In this document: positions 1-12,200 of the stretch, piece by piece
Numbering within the stretch: the first letter of the stretch is position 1
Layout of the letters: each line of letters starts with the position of its first letter
NCBI GenBank assembly: GCA_964036275.1
Contig: OZ038433.1
Coordinates: forward strand, 12,796,446 to 12,860,445
Source: Litoditis marina
Taxonomy: Eukaryota; Nematoda; Chromadorea; Rhabditida; Rhabditidae
DNA length: 64,000 nucleotides
Reading direction: 5' to 3'
The notes under the pieces: generated by a model
Database searches by the model: none
What the model saw: the letters and a program-made list of their open reading frames with translations, nothing else
Told to the model about the DNA's origin: nothing
Program-made: the position numbers and the translations under genes

Positions 1-410
1 GATGGAGCATATTATCACAAGGTTTTAGCAGCTCATACTTGGTGATAGTACTTGTTTTCCCAATCAACTTTTCTACATACTATTTTTTCGAGTTTAGTTT
101 GTCTGTTAGAAAGGCTTAGGCTTAGGTTAGTCATCGTTCCTAGAGTAGCTCGTTGCACCTTAGGGTACTGGCTCGTTCCACTTCAGGTAACTGGCTCGTT
201 CATGTGTAGAACTATCAGTATAGGTTTCTCCTGTTTTTGTTCAAAACTCATATTTCTAACTTGTATTACCAAGATCGGAAAGCGAGTCAAACACAATATC
301 AAACCGTTACAAAGTATTTTCAACTCTCAACTATTATCTCAAAATACACTATCTCATCAATTTTTTGTCTCCCACACTTTATATATAAATACACGTAAGT
401 TTTAAAGGTA
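1..410. other. No gene seen
   Basis: A/T-rich sequence with doubled TGGCTCGTTC motifs (169 and 193); open frames here have no splice or domain support. Confidence 0.5.
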
Positions 411-560
411 GAGTGCAGCTCCATCCACAATCTTTGAAGACTCTGCCGCGCCATCCACGCAATTAAGAGAGTGCGCCGCGTCATCCACAGATTTCCGAGA
501 CAGCCCCGCGCCATCCACGCAATTAAAAGAGAGCGCCGCGCCATCCACAAAAAAGTCCAC
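411..560. repeat. 30-bp minisatellite
   Basis: Five units opening CCATCCAC at 421, 451, 481 (TCATCCAC), 511 and 541. Alternate units share GCAATTAA, so the higher-order period is 60 bp. On the minus strand it stays open as WMARRSLLIA-type decapeptides. Confidence 0.85.
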
Positions 561-711
561 TTAGCGATTCGTGGATCGAGCTGTGTATCCATATTTCCCA
601 TTTCAGACCAAGGCGTTGGATGAGCTTCGCCAGATCATAAACTCGCTCCGAAGTCAACTGAATTCATCCGAAAGTGACTGTAGTCAATGAACTGTTCAGT
701 TTTTCAATATG

Positions 712-838
712 CTGTTGGTCACGTGCACAGTCACGTGAAACATGTTAACACAGCAGAACTCAGAAACGTGTAATGATAGAATGAACGATGCCTCATTTGA
801 ATGCTAACTATGCGTGACTAACCACGTCTAGTACAATA
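712..838. mobile_element. CACGTG-rich short repeat, copy 1
   Basis: Family with GTTGGTCA, CACAGTCACGTGAAACATG, ACACAGCAGAACTCAGAAAC and a CTAGTATAG-type end. Other copies at 5050, 7879 and 15057. Confidence 0.7.
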
Positions 839-954
839 TATTCTTTACAATGTTGGCTTGTTCGTTGAAAACGAAAATCACTCCAAAATATGTTCATTTT
901 GTCACGTACGAAATTAAGCGTCACAGTACGCACAAAGAAGCGAAAACAGTGAAG

Positions 955-1151
955 TATAGTCGTCGCCAACGGAAAAGCGGGTGGGTACTGTATATCTCAC
1001 TTTCCGCTGTGTACGCACGCATGTATTCGTTTCCATAGCTGGCCGGTTACGTTCTCTCATAGCGCAGTGGTTCGCGCCCTGATACGAAGATTTTGCTCGC
1101 GGGTTCGATTCCGGTGAGGGACGGAAATTTATAAATTTGGCACCCACTATA
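955..1151 (+). repeat. tRNA-like SINE/MITE family C, copy 1
   Basis: Begins TATAGTCGTCGCCAACGGAA and ends GGCACCCACTATA, so the termini are short inverted repeats. The right half carries a pol III A-box-like TAGCGCAGTGGTTCGCGCC and a B box GGTTCGATTCC. The left half has TACTGTATATCTCACTTTCC and CCGCTGTGTACGCACGCATG. Confidence 0.8.
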
Positions 1152-1288
1152 CAAATATTGTATGAAATCAGATTGTATTCTTTTTATTGCTTTCCAGTGT
1201 AAAACGATATTTTGAAAGAGATAGCGCAGCTATTCAAGCAACAAACAGAGTAAATTATACCACAAAGAATGATATATTGTTTCGGATT

Positions 1289-2029
1289 ACTCTGAGGCCG
1301 TATGCATGAAAGATCCCGGGCCGGGTTGGGATGTGATCCCGGGCTCGATTTGTCCCGGGATGGCCATCCCGCTATGCACTACCCATCCCGCCCGGGTTCA
1401 CATCCCGGGCGGGATGCAAATTTCATCCCGAGCTAGAGAGGTCGGGTTCGGCTCAAATTTCATCGTTTTTATTGTAATTAACGTAATTTTACAAACATCA
1501 TCAATGTAAAATGATCATTTATGAAATAAGGAAGATAAGCTGATTCCGTGAACATAAGATTTGGTTTTTTTGGACGATGTTGGAAAAATTATATTATTCA
1601 TCAAATACATTTCTATATCACTTTATAGTATTCTGTCACGGATCTAATGGGGTTTTCATAACTTTGATTATACGAATTCCGTAAAGTATATAATACATTG
1701 AAAAACACCAATTCATCAAATATCCAGATTGTTTTTGATAGTATAGAAAACTACGAATTTGTTTTACATATTCATATACTATGCAAAACTATAAATTTGT
1801 TTTACATATTCGAAAACTACCACATATGCTACTCTTTTGATTACCTACTGGCTAACAAAAGTACATTGTTTACATGAAAACAGCCCATCCCGACCTCATC
1901 CCGCCGGGATCTAACCCAACCCGGCCGGGATGCCTGTGCATACCGATTATCCCAACCCGGGACGGGCTCGGGTTACATCCCGGCGGGATCACATCCCAGC
2001 TAGGGATGTTCATGCATACCGCCTCTGAT
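1289..2029. mobile_element. Non-autonomous DNA transposon with CCCGGG-rich inverted ends
   Basis: The left end (GGCCGTATGCATGAAAGATC, then CCGGGCCGGG) is the inverse of the right end (TAGGGATGTTCATGCATACC, GCC). About 740 bp with an A/T-rich core and no open frame. Confidence 0.75.
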
Positions 2030-2805
2030 GATGTGAAACGCCAGTTTGTAACGGTTGCTGATGTACTTAAATAATTTATTTACGCAACGAGACTCGATTT
2101 TGGTGTTATTTGGTAAAACGCGGTTTTTTTCCAATAACACTTTTCCTGTTGAGCGATTCAATGTAGACTGAATTAATGAATTTCTCAACGTATTTTTGAC
2201 AGACCCACATACTTTCAGTATTTTTGCAACTTTAGTTTTACTTCTCTTCAGTGTTATGTTTTACACTTTGGCTTAGCTGAAACACCTACAATCATCCAAC
2301 GCAAAGTGACTTGAAAGGAGAATTTGGAATTAGTTGATTGATCCTCGTTCTAGTTTTATTACGAAATCCGACTGAAACTCAACTGGATCAAACTACAAAC
2401 ACATAGGGCAATGTACACCATATAGCTTCGCAAAGCGCGAATCTATATTTTTAAACCTGTTTTGGTGTTTTTTCAATACTGTGTTTTATACTTTGGTTGA
2501 GCTGGAACACCAAGAATCATCCAACGCAAGGTGGTGTAAAAACCTTCGGAGAAGACGTGATTTTATCAAAAATTGTTCTGATCGTATCAATTTGGTCGTC
2601 ACCTCGAAAATCGTCACAGGTTAACTGAAAATATGACATCATTCTATGTTCGACGAACGGGGAGAGATGACAGATGGTTGGAGGATTAGAGAAAAATACA
2701 AACAACAATTTGACATTTTATGTAAATTCTTTATGTTTGAACTTTGTTATGCTATTCTTTCAAATGTTTCAAATGTGTTTCAAATCGTTTTCACCTGAGT
2801 TAGTT

Positions 2806-2932
2806 TAAAGAAGGACAATTACGTGCTCCAATCTCGGCGCGTCAGTCCTTTAAACTGCAATACATTTTTCAATTGCAGTTTAAAGGACTGACGCGCCGAG
2901 ATTGGAGCACGTAATCGTCCTACTTTAAGGTT
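2806..2932. mobile_element. Near-perfect palindromic MITE, copy 1
   Basis: AAAGAAGGACAATTACGTGC with arms of about 60 bp around TGCAATACATTTTTCAATTG. Same family at 7221, 24138 and 50992. Confidence 0.85.
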
Positions 2933-3096
2933 GAAAAAGTAAAATATGAAATTTTAGTTTGTGAAAAATCTATTTTGTGATGTGAGATTTTTATGAAAAT
3001 TAATAAAAACAGTTGTTCAATAACAGTTTATAAGTGTTGAATACACAACATGCATCATTTCAATAATCAAAACATCCAATAAAAAGGGCCAATTCT

Positions 3097-3362
3097 ATAT
3101 GTAACCGGGTTTTTTGGTAACCTAACCGGTTTTTGGTAACCTTTTTTTTCAGGTTACCTCACAGCTAACCGGTAGGTAACCTAAAACTTGAATCCGGTTA
3201 CCAAACAAACTAACGGTAAAAACTACATTTTACGTTAGAAAAACAGGTAACCGGTTTTTCATTTTCGGTTACCGACCGGTTACCTACTGAGGTAACCCGA
3301 AAAATAGGTTACCAAAAAAGGGTTAGGTTACCTAAAAAACCGGTTAGATATAGAATTCACCA
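3097..3362. mobile_element. GGTTACC-rich inverted repeat element, copy 1
   Basis: Dense GGTTACC/GGTAACC palindromes between ATATGTAACCGGG and CCGGTTAGATATAGAAT. Copies at 12268, 42874 and 53046. Confidence 0.85.
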
Positions 3363-4712
3363 ATAAAAAGTGGGACAAGTCCTTGAAAAAATCGATCTGT
3401 TTATCTTGATGGCAGTGCTATATTATGGACATTTCCCTATATTATTTACCAAATATCCTATTTATAACTATGATTGGACCATCCAATAGTTATTTAAAGA
3501 CTTTTCACAAAGTAAAGCTCGGTTTATATCAGTAATGCGTGTATTGTTCATCCATATATAACTGTTTTGGGTGGTTTTATCATATAATTGCCCTTTATTA
3601 TAATTGTTATTGTCTAAAACCTGTCGAAAACCAGTCAGAATCCAACAAATATGAGGATTATTCTGGGTTTACTTTCTTTTTTCCCCGCAAAATCGATATA
3701 GTTAGTGTTTGGTCGGCTCGCCGTTTTAACAACAACAAAACTCATTCATCCGCCATTTTCCCACGCTCCACTTCTACCTGAGTTTAGAGATGTAAAGTTA
3801 AGCAAGTGTATAAAATACTACATTATTTCGTGATAGTTTAGTTACTGTATAAAGTACTACAAATTTCATGATAATTTAGTTAGTGTATTAAATACCAAAT
3901 TTTAATAAGAGTTTATTGAGTTTATATAATACTACATTTTTTCATGATAATATACATAAGTTAAGTTAGTGTATCAAATACTGCATTATTTCATGATAAA
4001 TTAAAACAATTAGTTTTGTGATATGGCTGTTGAGAGCTAAAACTTGTTAACATTTTACAAATTAGAAATGCATTTATATTTTTTCTTTTTTTTTTATTTA
4101 TATGAGGTTTTATGTCAGACTCACTGATTTGTGAGCCTTCAAATTTCTCTTGAAGGATATTTTTGGCGCTTCCAAAAAGTTTGCATGTGTGCGTCTTTTG
4201 TTCACAACTAGAATAGAATAGAATAGATTAATTCATGATTCCACACGTGACTCTCCGAATTGTTAAATGTGGCACTCCAATTAAATATTAGATAAAAAAA
4301 TGTGATTCATGTTTAAATATGTGGTTCATGTTTTTAGTTATGAACATACATAAGTGTGTTCATAACTGGCAGTATGAATAATGCAGACAATCCTGCTTTG
4401 TCTTTTGCAAATGTTTTCAAAGAAGTTGTTTATTTCGCTTATCTCCTGTTTTGAATCCCGTTTCAATCTTATCATTTTCTGATAACAGCCGAATCATAGC
4501 ACTGAAAACATGTCAAAATTACATTCAGCTTCTTCCGAAGAGTGCTTTTTTCTACATTTTCACCATATAGTTCCTTAATATTGTTCGAGGTTTTATAGTT
4601 CTTACGTGTACTCCTACAGTCCTTTTTTCTTATGAGTATTTCTTGAACAAAACGAACTTTTTGCAACAGTCGAAGGGTTTTCCCGAGAGTACTTGAACTA
4701 TCCGAACGTATT

Positions 4713-4922
4713 TTATAAACAATTTTCAATATTTGTCTGAATAACTCTTACTAGATGTAGTTGACTATCTTTTTTACATTCTTCGTATTTTTCTGGCCTC
4801 ATCACAGGATTATAAAATTTCCCAAACGCTCTTGCAAATCTGTAGGATGTAGCGTTCCAAAATCGTGTGACTGAGCCATTGGGTAGATCAGAAAAGTACA
4901 TTCGCTCAGGAGTTCTGCTGTG
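4713..4922 (-). CDS. Possible isolated coding exon, unknown
   Basis: Minus-strand open frame preceded by an acceptor-like CAGCAG near 4915, reading TPERMYFSDLPNGSVTRFWN and on to YEECKKDSQL. The composition looks protein-like, but no partner exon with matching phase was found; a second open frame (4472-4729) overlaps the end. It may be a relic of a mobile element. Confidence 0.25.
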   Translation of the reverse strand, partial: HSRTPERMYFSDLPNGSVTRFWNATSYRFARAFGKFYNPVMRPEKYEECKKDSQLHLVRVIQTNIENCL

Positions 4923-5049
4923 TTTGTAGTTTGGTCCCTTTGAGTTTCAGACGCAGTTTTAAAACTGTTCTGTGTACGTAGCTCAAACTACTCAGTGATG
5001 GTCACTCCTTATAATTTTCCATGAGTGATTCGCATTAATTATTATTATA

Positions 5050-5206
5050 CTGTTGGTCAATTGCACAGTCACGTGAAACATGAACACAGCAGAATTCAGA
5101 AACGTGTTGAACACAGCAGAATTCAGAAACGTGCAATGACAAAGTGCACGATTCCTCACTAGAATGCTTTTATTTCACGTGACTATTCAATTTACTTCTA
5201 GTATAG
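5050..5206. mobile_element. CACGTG-rich short repeat, copy 2
   Basis: Same family as 712-838, with an internal 29-bp duplication of AACACAGCAGAATTCAGAAA. Confidence 0.7.
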
Positions 5207-5585
5207 CCAAATTCACTGAAAATCTCGATGCCCATGAGATTACCCATATTGCATAAGTTGTCCACGTGAAGAGAACGTGATCGCGTTTGGCGATGATTTA
5301 TACCGTACCGTTTGTGTTGGCGAGAACTTTTTGCCGCACAAACAGGTTTTCTCACATCATTCTCTGTCCCTTTCTGATACGGTCATTTTGGGTTCTTGTC
5401 TCTTGCACCTTGGCGCTCTGCACATTTTATTCTGATTTCTATTCAATCCTTTCCAATAATAAGATCAAGTACAATAATGAATTAAAATTAACCCATAAAA
5501 ATGATAGTTGTTTCCGTCACCCTTTTTTGTATGCTTTATTATCCTTTTATTCAATAACCTGGGCACCGCTTGTATTGATCCTTCA

Positions 5586-5782
5586 ACATAGTCGTCGCTA
5601 GCAGAAATGCGGAGGGTACTGTACATCTCACTTACCGCTGTGTAAGCACACATGTCTTCGATTCCAAAACTTTGGAGCTATGTACTCCAATAGCACGGTG
5701 GTTGCCACCCTATTACAAATCTTTTGCTCGCAGGTTCGATTCCGGGGAGAGACAGAAATTTATAATATTGGCAGCCACTATA
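5586..5782 (+). repeat. tRNA-like SINE/MITE family C, copy 2
   Basis: Full length; A-box-like TAGCACGGTGG, B box GGTTCGATTCC. Diverged left part. Confidence 0.75.
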
Positions 5783-6276
5783 CTCCAGTTTCATCTGAGT
5801 TGCACTAAATCTAGGTAGAAATGTGAGATCCGTCGGCTGTAGCCTCCAGACTTCCGTGGTCTTTTTACGGGCATAACAATAAGTATAATAACTAACGAAT
5901 GAACAAATGAATGTTTTTGCTGATTTAATCTGTTTCCAGTAGTTTTGTATGTTCAAATATAGTCTTTTTCATTCCTATTGAGACTCCTACAGTAGGATTT
6001 CCAAACTTCCAAGCCGCTTTTCTCACTTACTTTTGAGCGAAAAGGTGGAGGATTTTCGCAACTCATTCTCGTACTCAGGTACAGCTAATATAGGAGAAGA
6101 TTTTTGATGAATTCAATATTCAGCTTCATAAAAGTCTTCGGAAAGTTTGTGAGGTTACTGTAGGAGACTCAGTAGGAATGGTGTGAACTATATCTTTTGA
6201 ATTTCTTGAGTATGCACAGTTTTAGGTCCTCCGATAGTCCAGTTTCGTCTGAGTTGCACAGTATCTGCTTAGAAAT

Positions 6277-9200
6277 ATGACATCAGTAGACGGGTCTAAC
6301 CTGCCGTTGTCTCCCAGTCCGTCGGACGGAAATATCCGGACACAACCGGGACCGGAACCAGATCCGGTACCGGTAGTGGAAATGGAGGAGGACTATGACG
6401 ACTTCACGGATGAGGTCGTGGTGTCTCCGGCAGAGAAGGTGAGACGCAGACGTCAAAGGTCACGTAGGAATAACGTGGAGAGGAGAGACGCAGAGTCAGA
6501 GCCACATAGAGATAGATTAGACTAGACAAGTGTCGAAAACTGAGTAGAGGTATAAGAAGAGTGGTTTTGCTACTCGTTCATTCATCATCAGTTGACATAT
6601 GGTTGTTGTTGGTTGATTCTATGAATTGTACTACACGTTTCGATTATTGTAATTAACTTTCACGTTCATGCGTTATGTATATTCCAGCTATGCCTTTTTG
6701 GTTTTCAAAGGGGGGCAGAAAGGAAAGTTAATATGAAAGAGCTTATCAAGAGAAACCGATAAGTGTAATTCTTAATTCGAACTTACGAACCTATCTTGCA
6801 TATACGGTTGACACGTGTTTGCCTGTTTTGGCGCGCGCAACGTTATATTTAGGTACCGCGGGGTACCTAAACTAGCTTTCCTTTCTGCCCTCCTTCAAGC
6901 TCGTTTTCCGGATTGTTTCTCAGTCTCACTAATATTTAATTAGAACACTAATTTTCTTTTCCGTTTCAGTCCTTTTCCTGGCGCAAACTATGGACCTTCA
7001 CGGGACCTGGTTTCCTGATGAGCATCGCGTATTTGGATCCGGGCAACATTGAAAGCGATCTTCAGTCCGGAGCGAAAGCCCAATATAAGGTCAGCTTTCC
7101 AATACCAAATTCCATTATGAAGTCAACTGATGACCCGAAACAAGCCGAGAAGTCCTCCTTTGAAGGAGGACTGGCAGAAATATTGTCGTTTTTGAATACG
7201 GCCTCGGTGATTTCGAATTAAAGAAGGACGATTATGTGGTCCAATCGCAACGGTTCAGTCCTTTCAACTGCAATACATTTTTCAATTGCAGTTTAAAGGA
7301 CCGTTGACACGAGATTGGTCCACATAATGGTCCTTCTTTAAGATTTTTCTTTGTAATTGAAAGTTTATCAATAATTTACCTACAAATGTGGGTCAATCTC
7401 TATGTATAGTCTGTTCCACGCACTTATAACCCTCTACAGTAATCTTCGCGAACTTCTAGATCAACGTTTCGTAGTTTGAATTGTTTGGAATGACTTCAAT
7501 TTTCGCTATTGTGTTTTCTATCTATGCTACTGCAAACTATGAAAGTTTGAAACGGAAATAATGATTTATTCATAAGAAAAAGCCTTCTAAATATGTGACG
7601 GATTACTGTAGAAGGACATCGATTGGTGAAACGAACTATAGCAGTCCTTATCATTATTCTGACTTTCTAACCAGCTCACGCGTAAAACTGTCAAGTTCGA
7701 ACCGTTTAACCACACGGTTGGTTTACATATGTGTGCAAGAACATTACATCTTTATCCGATTCTGCGTCTCCTCAAACACACGCTATTTCTCTGCTCTGAC
7801 AACCGGCGGGGTTTCAGAGTGAAATGGAGCGCAAATAGAGAGACGTAGGATGGGATGAATGTGCCGGTATGTTCCATACTGTTACTCAACTGCGCTGTCA
7901 TGGGAATTATGTTAAACACAGCAGAACTCAGAAACGTACAATGACAAAGGGCACGATGCCTCATTAGAATGATAACCTTACGTGACCATTCAATTTACTG
8001 CTAGTATAGCACACGTACTCAGAACAACCTCTTCCTGCCAGATAACATGTGAGAGAGGAGGTGTTTATGACAGACCGATAAGTGAACACATGATGTTTTT
8101 GTCTACCTCCCTCTACATTATCATTATGACTAATAAAACACACATGTTTACAGACTGAGTGATCGAAATAGAATGCAGAGAAAAGTCTTGCAGAGATCAT
8201 TCTTGGATTTTTGGATCAGTTGTAGTTGTAGTACACTAAAATGAGAAACCGGTTTCCCATCGCAAGGTTTTACTGTCAGTTTGACACGCGGTGTTGTTTC
8301 TGTTTAACTTCTCGGTTACCTGTCAGGTAACCTGAAAAAGTTACAAAAAAACCAATTCGCTCATTTCATCATTTTACCCCGTTTTTCTTCAGCTTCTGTG
8401 GGTGTTGTTGTGTGCCCATGTGATGGGAATGTTACTCCAACGCATGTCCGCCAGACTGGGGGTTGTCAGTGGAAAACACATGGCTGAGGTGAGAATGGAA
8501 CAATGGCAGTGGTCTATCATCAAATCACAAATCTTGAAAGGTTGTAATTTGATCTATCATCAAATCGAACATCTTGAAAGTATCCGAAAAGCTCAAACTA
8601 CAAACAGAGAAGAATAGGTCAACATTCACGGGAGTTGTAAGTGGAAAACACTTGACTGAGGTTAGAGTTACCGAATAGCAGTTGTAGTTTGATCGCAATT
8701 CTGAAATTGAATCCCACAATTCTCAGACGTTTTCTCTGTTTTTCACTATTGAGAAAATCCTGAAATGTAATCTGAGGTTCATGGTCAAAAGCTAAGAATA
8801 AGTTGGAATATTTATCAAAGTATCACTCAGTGTCAGCATGACGAAGTATACTCTGTTTCATCAATCGATAACTTTCTACAGTAATGTTTCGAATGTTCAA
8901 TGGCATTTATTTGACCACCAAAGAGACTTTTAGATTCACGGTTTTTTATGCTTGTAGTAAACAGTGTGGAAAACGAAATCAGGAAGTTTAAACTATTTAT
9001 AATACCTACAAGATATGAAAAATTTACTCGAAAGATTTACAATCTCACTGTAGAGGGCTATCGTTGCGTGAAACAGACTATATACACAATATTCCGAAGA
9101 GTTTTGCACGTTCATGCTGTCTGCACTTCGGCATTCTGAATTCAGTACAAAAAGATCGTTGCTTCCAGGTGGCCCATGCTTTCTACCCAATCGTGCCGCG

Positions 9201-12200
9201 AATAGCCCTGTGGCTGATGATAGAAATCGCCATTATATGCAGTGACATGCAAGAGGTTATAGGAACAGCAATTGCCTTTTATTTATTGAGTAACGGATGG
9301 TAGGTCAAAGATTATTATTCTTGGTTCTGACCAACTTTATAAATTCGTTAAAAACCTATATATATCTAATAATGTAAAACATTGATGGTTGTAGAGGTAG
9401 AAAAAGACGTAAGACTTGAGAACAGTCTGATAAAAGCCTTGTTTTGCTGTATTTCAAGCCTATCCCGCTCGCAATATTTTTTAAGATTTCTGTATGTTTC
9501 AAATAAGTAAATTTTGTATCTGAACTAGAAATGGTGTTATTTTCCAGGATCCCCCTATATGCCGGTGTTCTGATCACCATACTAGACACGTTTACCTTCC
9601 TGTTCGTGGATAGATATGGAGTTAGGAAGTTGGAGGTCATATTCGGGATTCTCATATCAACTATGGCCATTTCTTTTGGATATGAGGTAATTCTGGTCGA
9701 ATGTGGGAAATCGTTGCATTTTTGGGAAAACTTGAGAAAATTAAAGCATGCAGCCAATTAGATTTGATGCAACTTCTCGAGTCACATAAAGTTTCATCAA
9801 AAATGAAGTTCTAGGACTCTACACTAAAGCGTGAGTCTAACGATAACTTGATCAGAAGAACCTGTGCAAACACCGTAACATAAATGAATAATAACAATGA
9901 GTTCTTCGAAACTTATTTATTGAACATTGTCGATTAGAGGCCTTTGTCATCCAATCGATACCCATCTTCAGTACGTGGTAGTCTCTCCGCATCTGCAGTC
10001 CATCTTTTCCGGAGTGAAAAAAAAACTGTTTTCGACTTGGACTTTGACTGAGCCTAACTCAGATTACGCGCCTTGAAGTAGCATGCACTTTCACTGAATA
10101 GCTTTAATAGAAAATAGGGCATACACAGTTTTACTGGTAATGAATACAAAAAGAAAAAATACAAAGTAAGACTTCCCAAGTTTCAGTTATTCTTGAGCTA
10201 AGAAGAGTCTGAAACCTGTACCGCTCTTTGTTATGTTCCGATCGATACCGATATTTGGTATAACTTCGTTCAGATAATCAAATCAGATCAAATCAAATCA
10301 AACCTGATATTTATTCGTATTCTGTATGAACTATGAAACGTTGAGTTTTGTCAAAATACTTTCATTCAGTACGTGGTAGTCTCTCCGTCGCTGCCGTCCG
10401 TCCTCTCCGGAATGTTTATTCCGTGGTGTTCCGGATGCGGAAAGGAAGAGTTCCTTCAGGGAATTTCCGTAGTCGGTGCCGTCATTATGCCACATAATCT
10501 CTATCTTCACTCGGCACTTGTCAAAGTTCGTTTCACCTTTTAACCTGTTTTTTTCAGAATTTGATTCATTTCTTGGAACTATCACCAAACCGAAAATTGG
10601 AAATCTAAAATTGCGATTTTGAAGTTTGAAGCAAACTAGATTCGCCATGTTTCGAAAGCAACGTCGAGCAAGAATTTGAGAATACAAACTATAAATGTTG
10701 AATGTAGAATTTGGGAGGAGGTCGTAGAAAGTCCAAATGACAGAGAATATGTGATGCTGACGTCCAAACTACAAATACAACATGTAAACACTATTATAGA
10801 GTCGTCGTATCGATCGCTCGAAACGTGAAAACGTGAGCGAGGCCAACTACTACTTCACAATAGAGTCCGCCATAGCACTCGTCTGCAGCTTCTTCATCAA
10901 TTTATTCGTGGTAGCAGTATTCGCCCACGGACTGTTCCACAAAACGAATGCGGACGTCGTGAGTAACTATGAAAGAAAAAACACGTCTCACGTGAAAAGT
11001 TTGAAAATTCGTATCACGTCTAGTGACATGATTGTTCCACAAAACAAATGCGGACGTGGTGAGTAACTATGAAAAAGCACGTCTCACGTGTGTCACGTAT
11101 TAAATTACGAGTCACGACTCATGCGCAAAGTCACGTGTTACATCACGATCGCAAAGTCACGTTTCGCAAAGTGCGATTCTAACGTAATGGAAATCATCCA
11201 TTGTTGCTCAGTACTGAGCACATTTTTCTTGAAAACAGAATAGTTATAATTACAACTTTCAACTCAAAAAGAGTGAAAATCCTTTCGCAATAAAGTAAAA
11301 ACATAGGGTTCTGTCAGGGGCAGGTGAAACAATACATGCTTGTCCAATTTACCACTTTCTGATTCTTCTTATTTTTCTTTTGTTCTGCTAGTTTGTATAA
11401 CGTTATATGAGCTTTTTCTTATTTGAAGTGTTCTTAATTTAAATCTTCTCATAATTAGGAGAAACCACAACGCAGATTTGAGCACACCCTTGATTCCCAA
11501 TGCAATTGAGATTGACGTATGATCAGTATTGAATACTCTCTCCTTTCGACTCATTCTTTTATTAATTATTAAAGTAGCCCGATATTAACAATTGGTTGAG
11601 CTTGTTCATACAAGCATCGTGTTCTTGTATAATAATTTCAATTTCCTAGTTTTTCTTATATTTTAATGGCATCAAAATAATTGAAAAAAGTAAGTGTTGA
11701 ATTACAGCGTGATACGTGCGACGCCCGCCCGGGAATCCCGGATCCGGCAATATTTCCGAACAACACTGATCCGGTCGAAGCAGACATATATAGGGTATAG
11801 TCCGTTTCAGCCCCACTGAGGCCCATTGGCATTGTGCCAAGATTTTCGGAAGACTATTTTTTAGAGCAAATACAAGTATTCTATTGAAATGTTTATGCAC
11901 GTGTTCTCAAGAAACCGAACAATCGCCAACAGAGCTTTGCAGTTCTCTGAAGAACTCTAATTCGGTTAAAATAGCCAGGAAAATTCATTGGCACGCTGCC
12001 AAGTCTCAGTAAGAAGGACCAGTGGCCGTATTTTGTAAGCTCAAGTAGCCATGTAAGTTACATGAGCAATTTTCCAATAGGTCATATCTGTCTCAGTTTT
12101 CAATAATGCTTCTGTATGTTTTCAATGGTACCATTCATTTCTTCAAAAATGGGCAAAGAAACTATCGAATCAAGAGTAGCAGAAGTGCTTAATTTTCCAT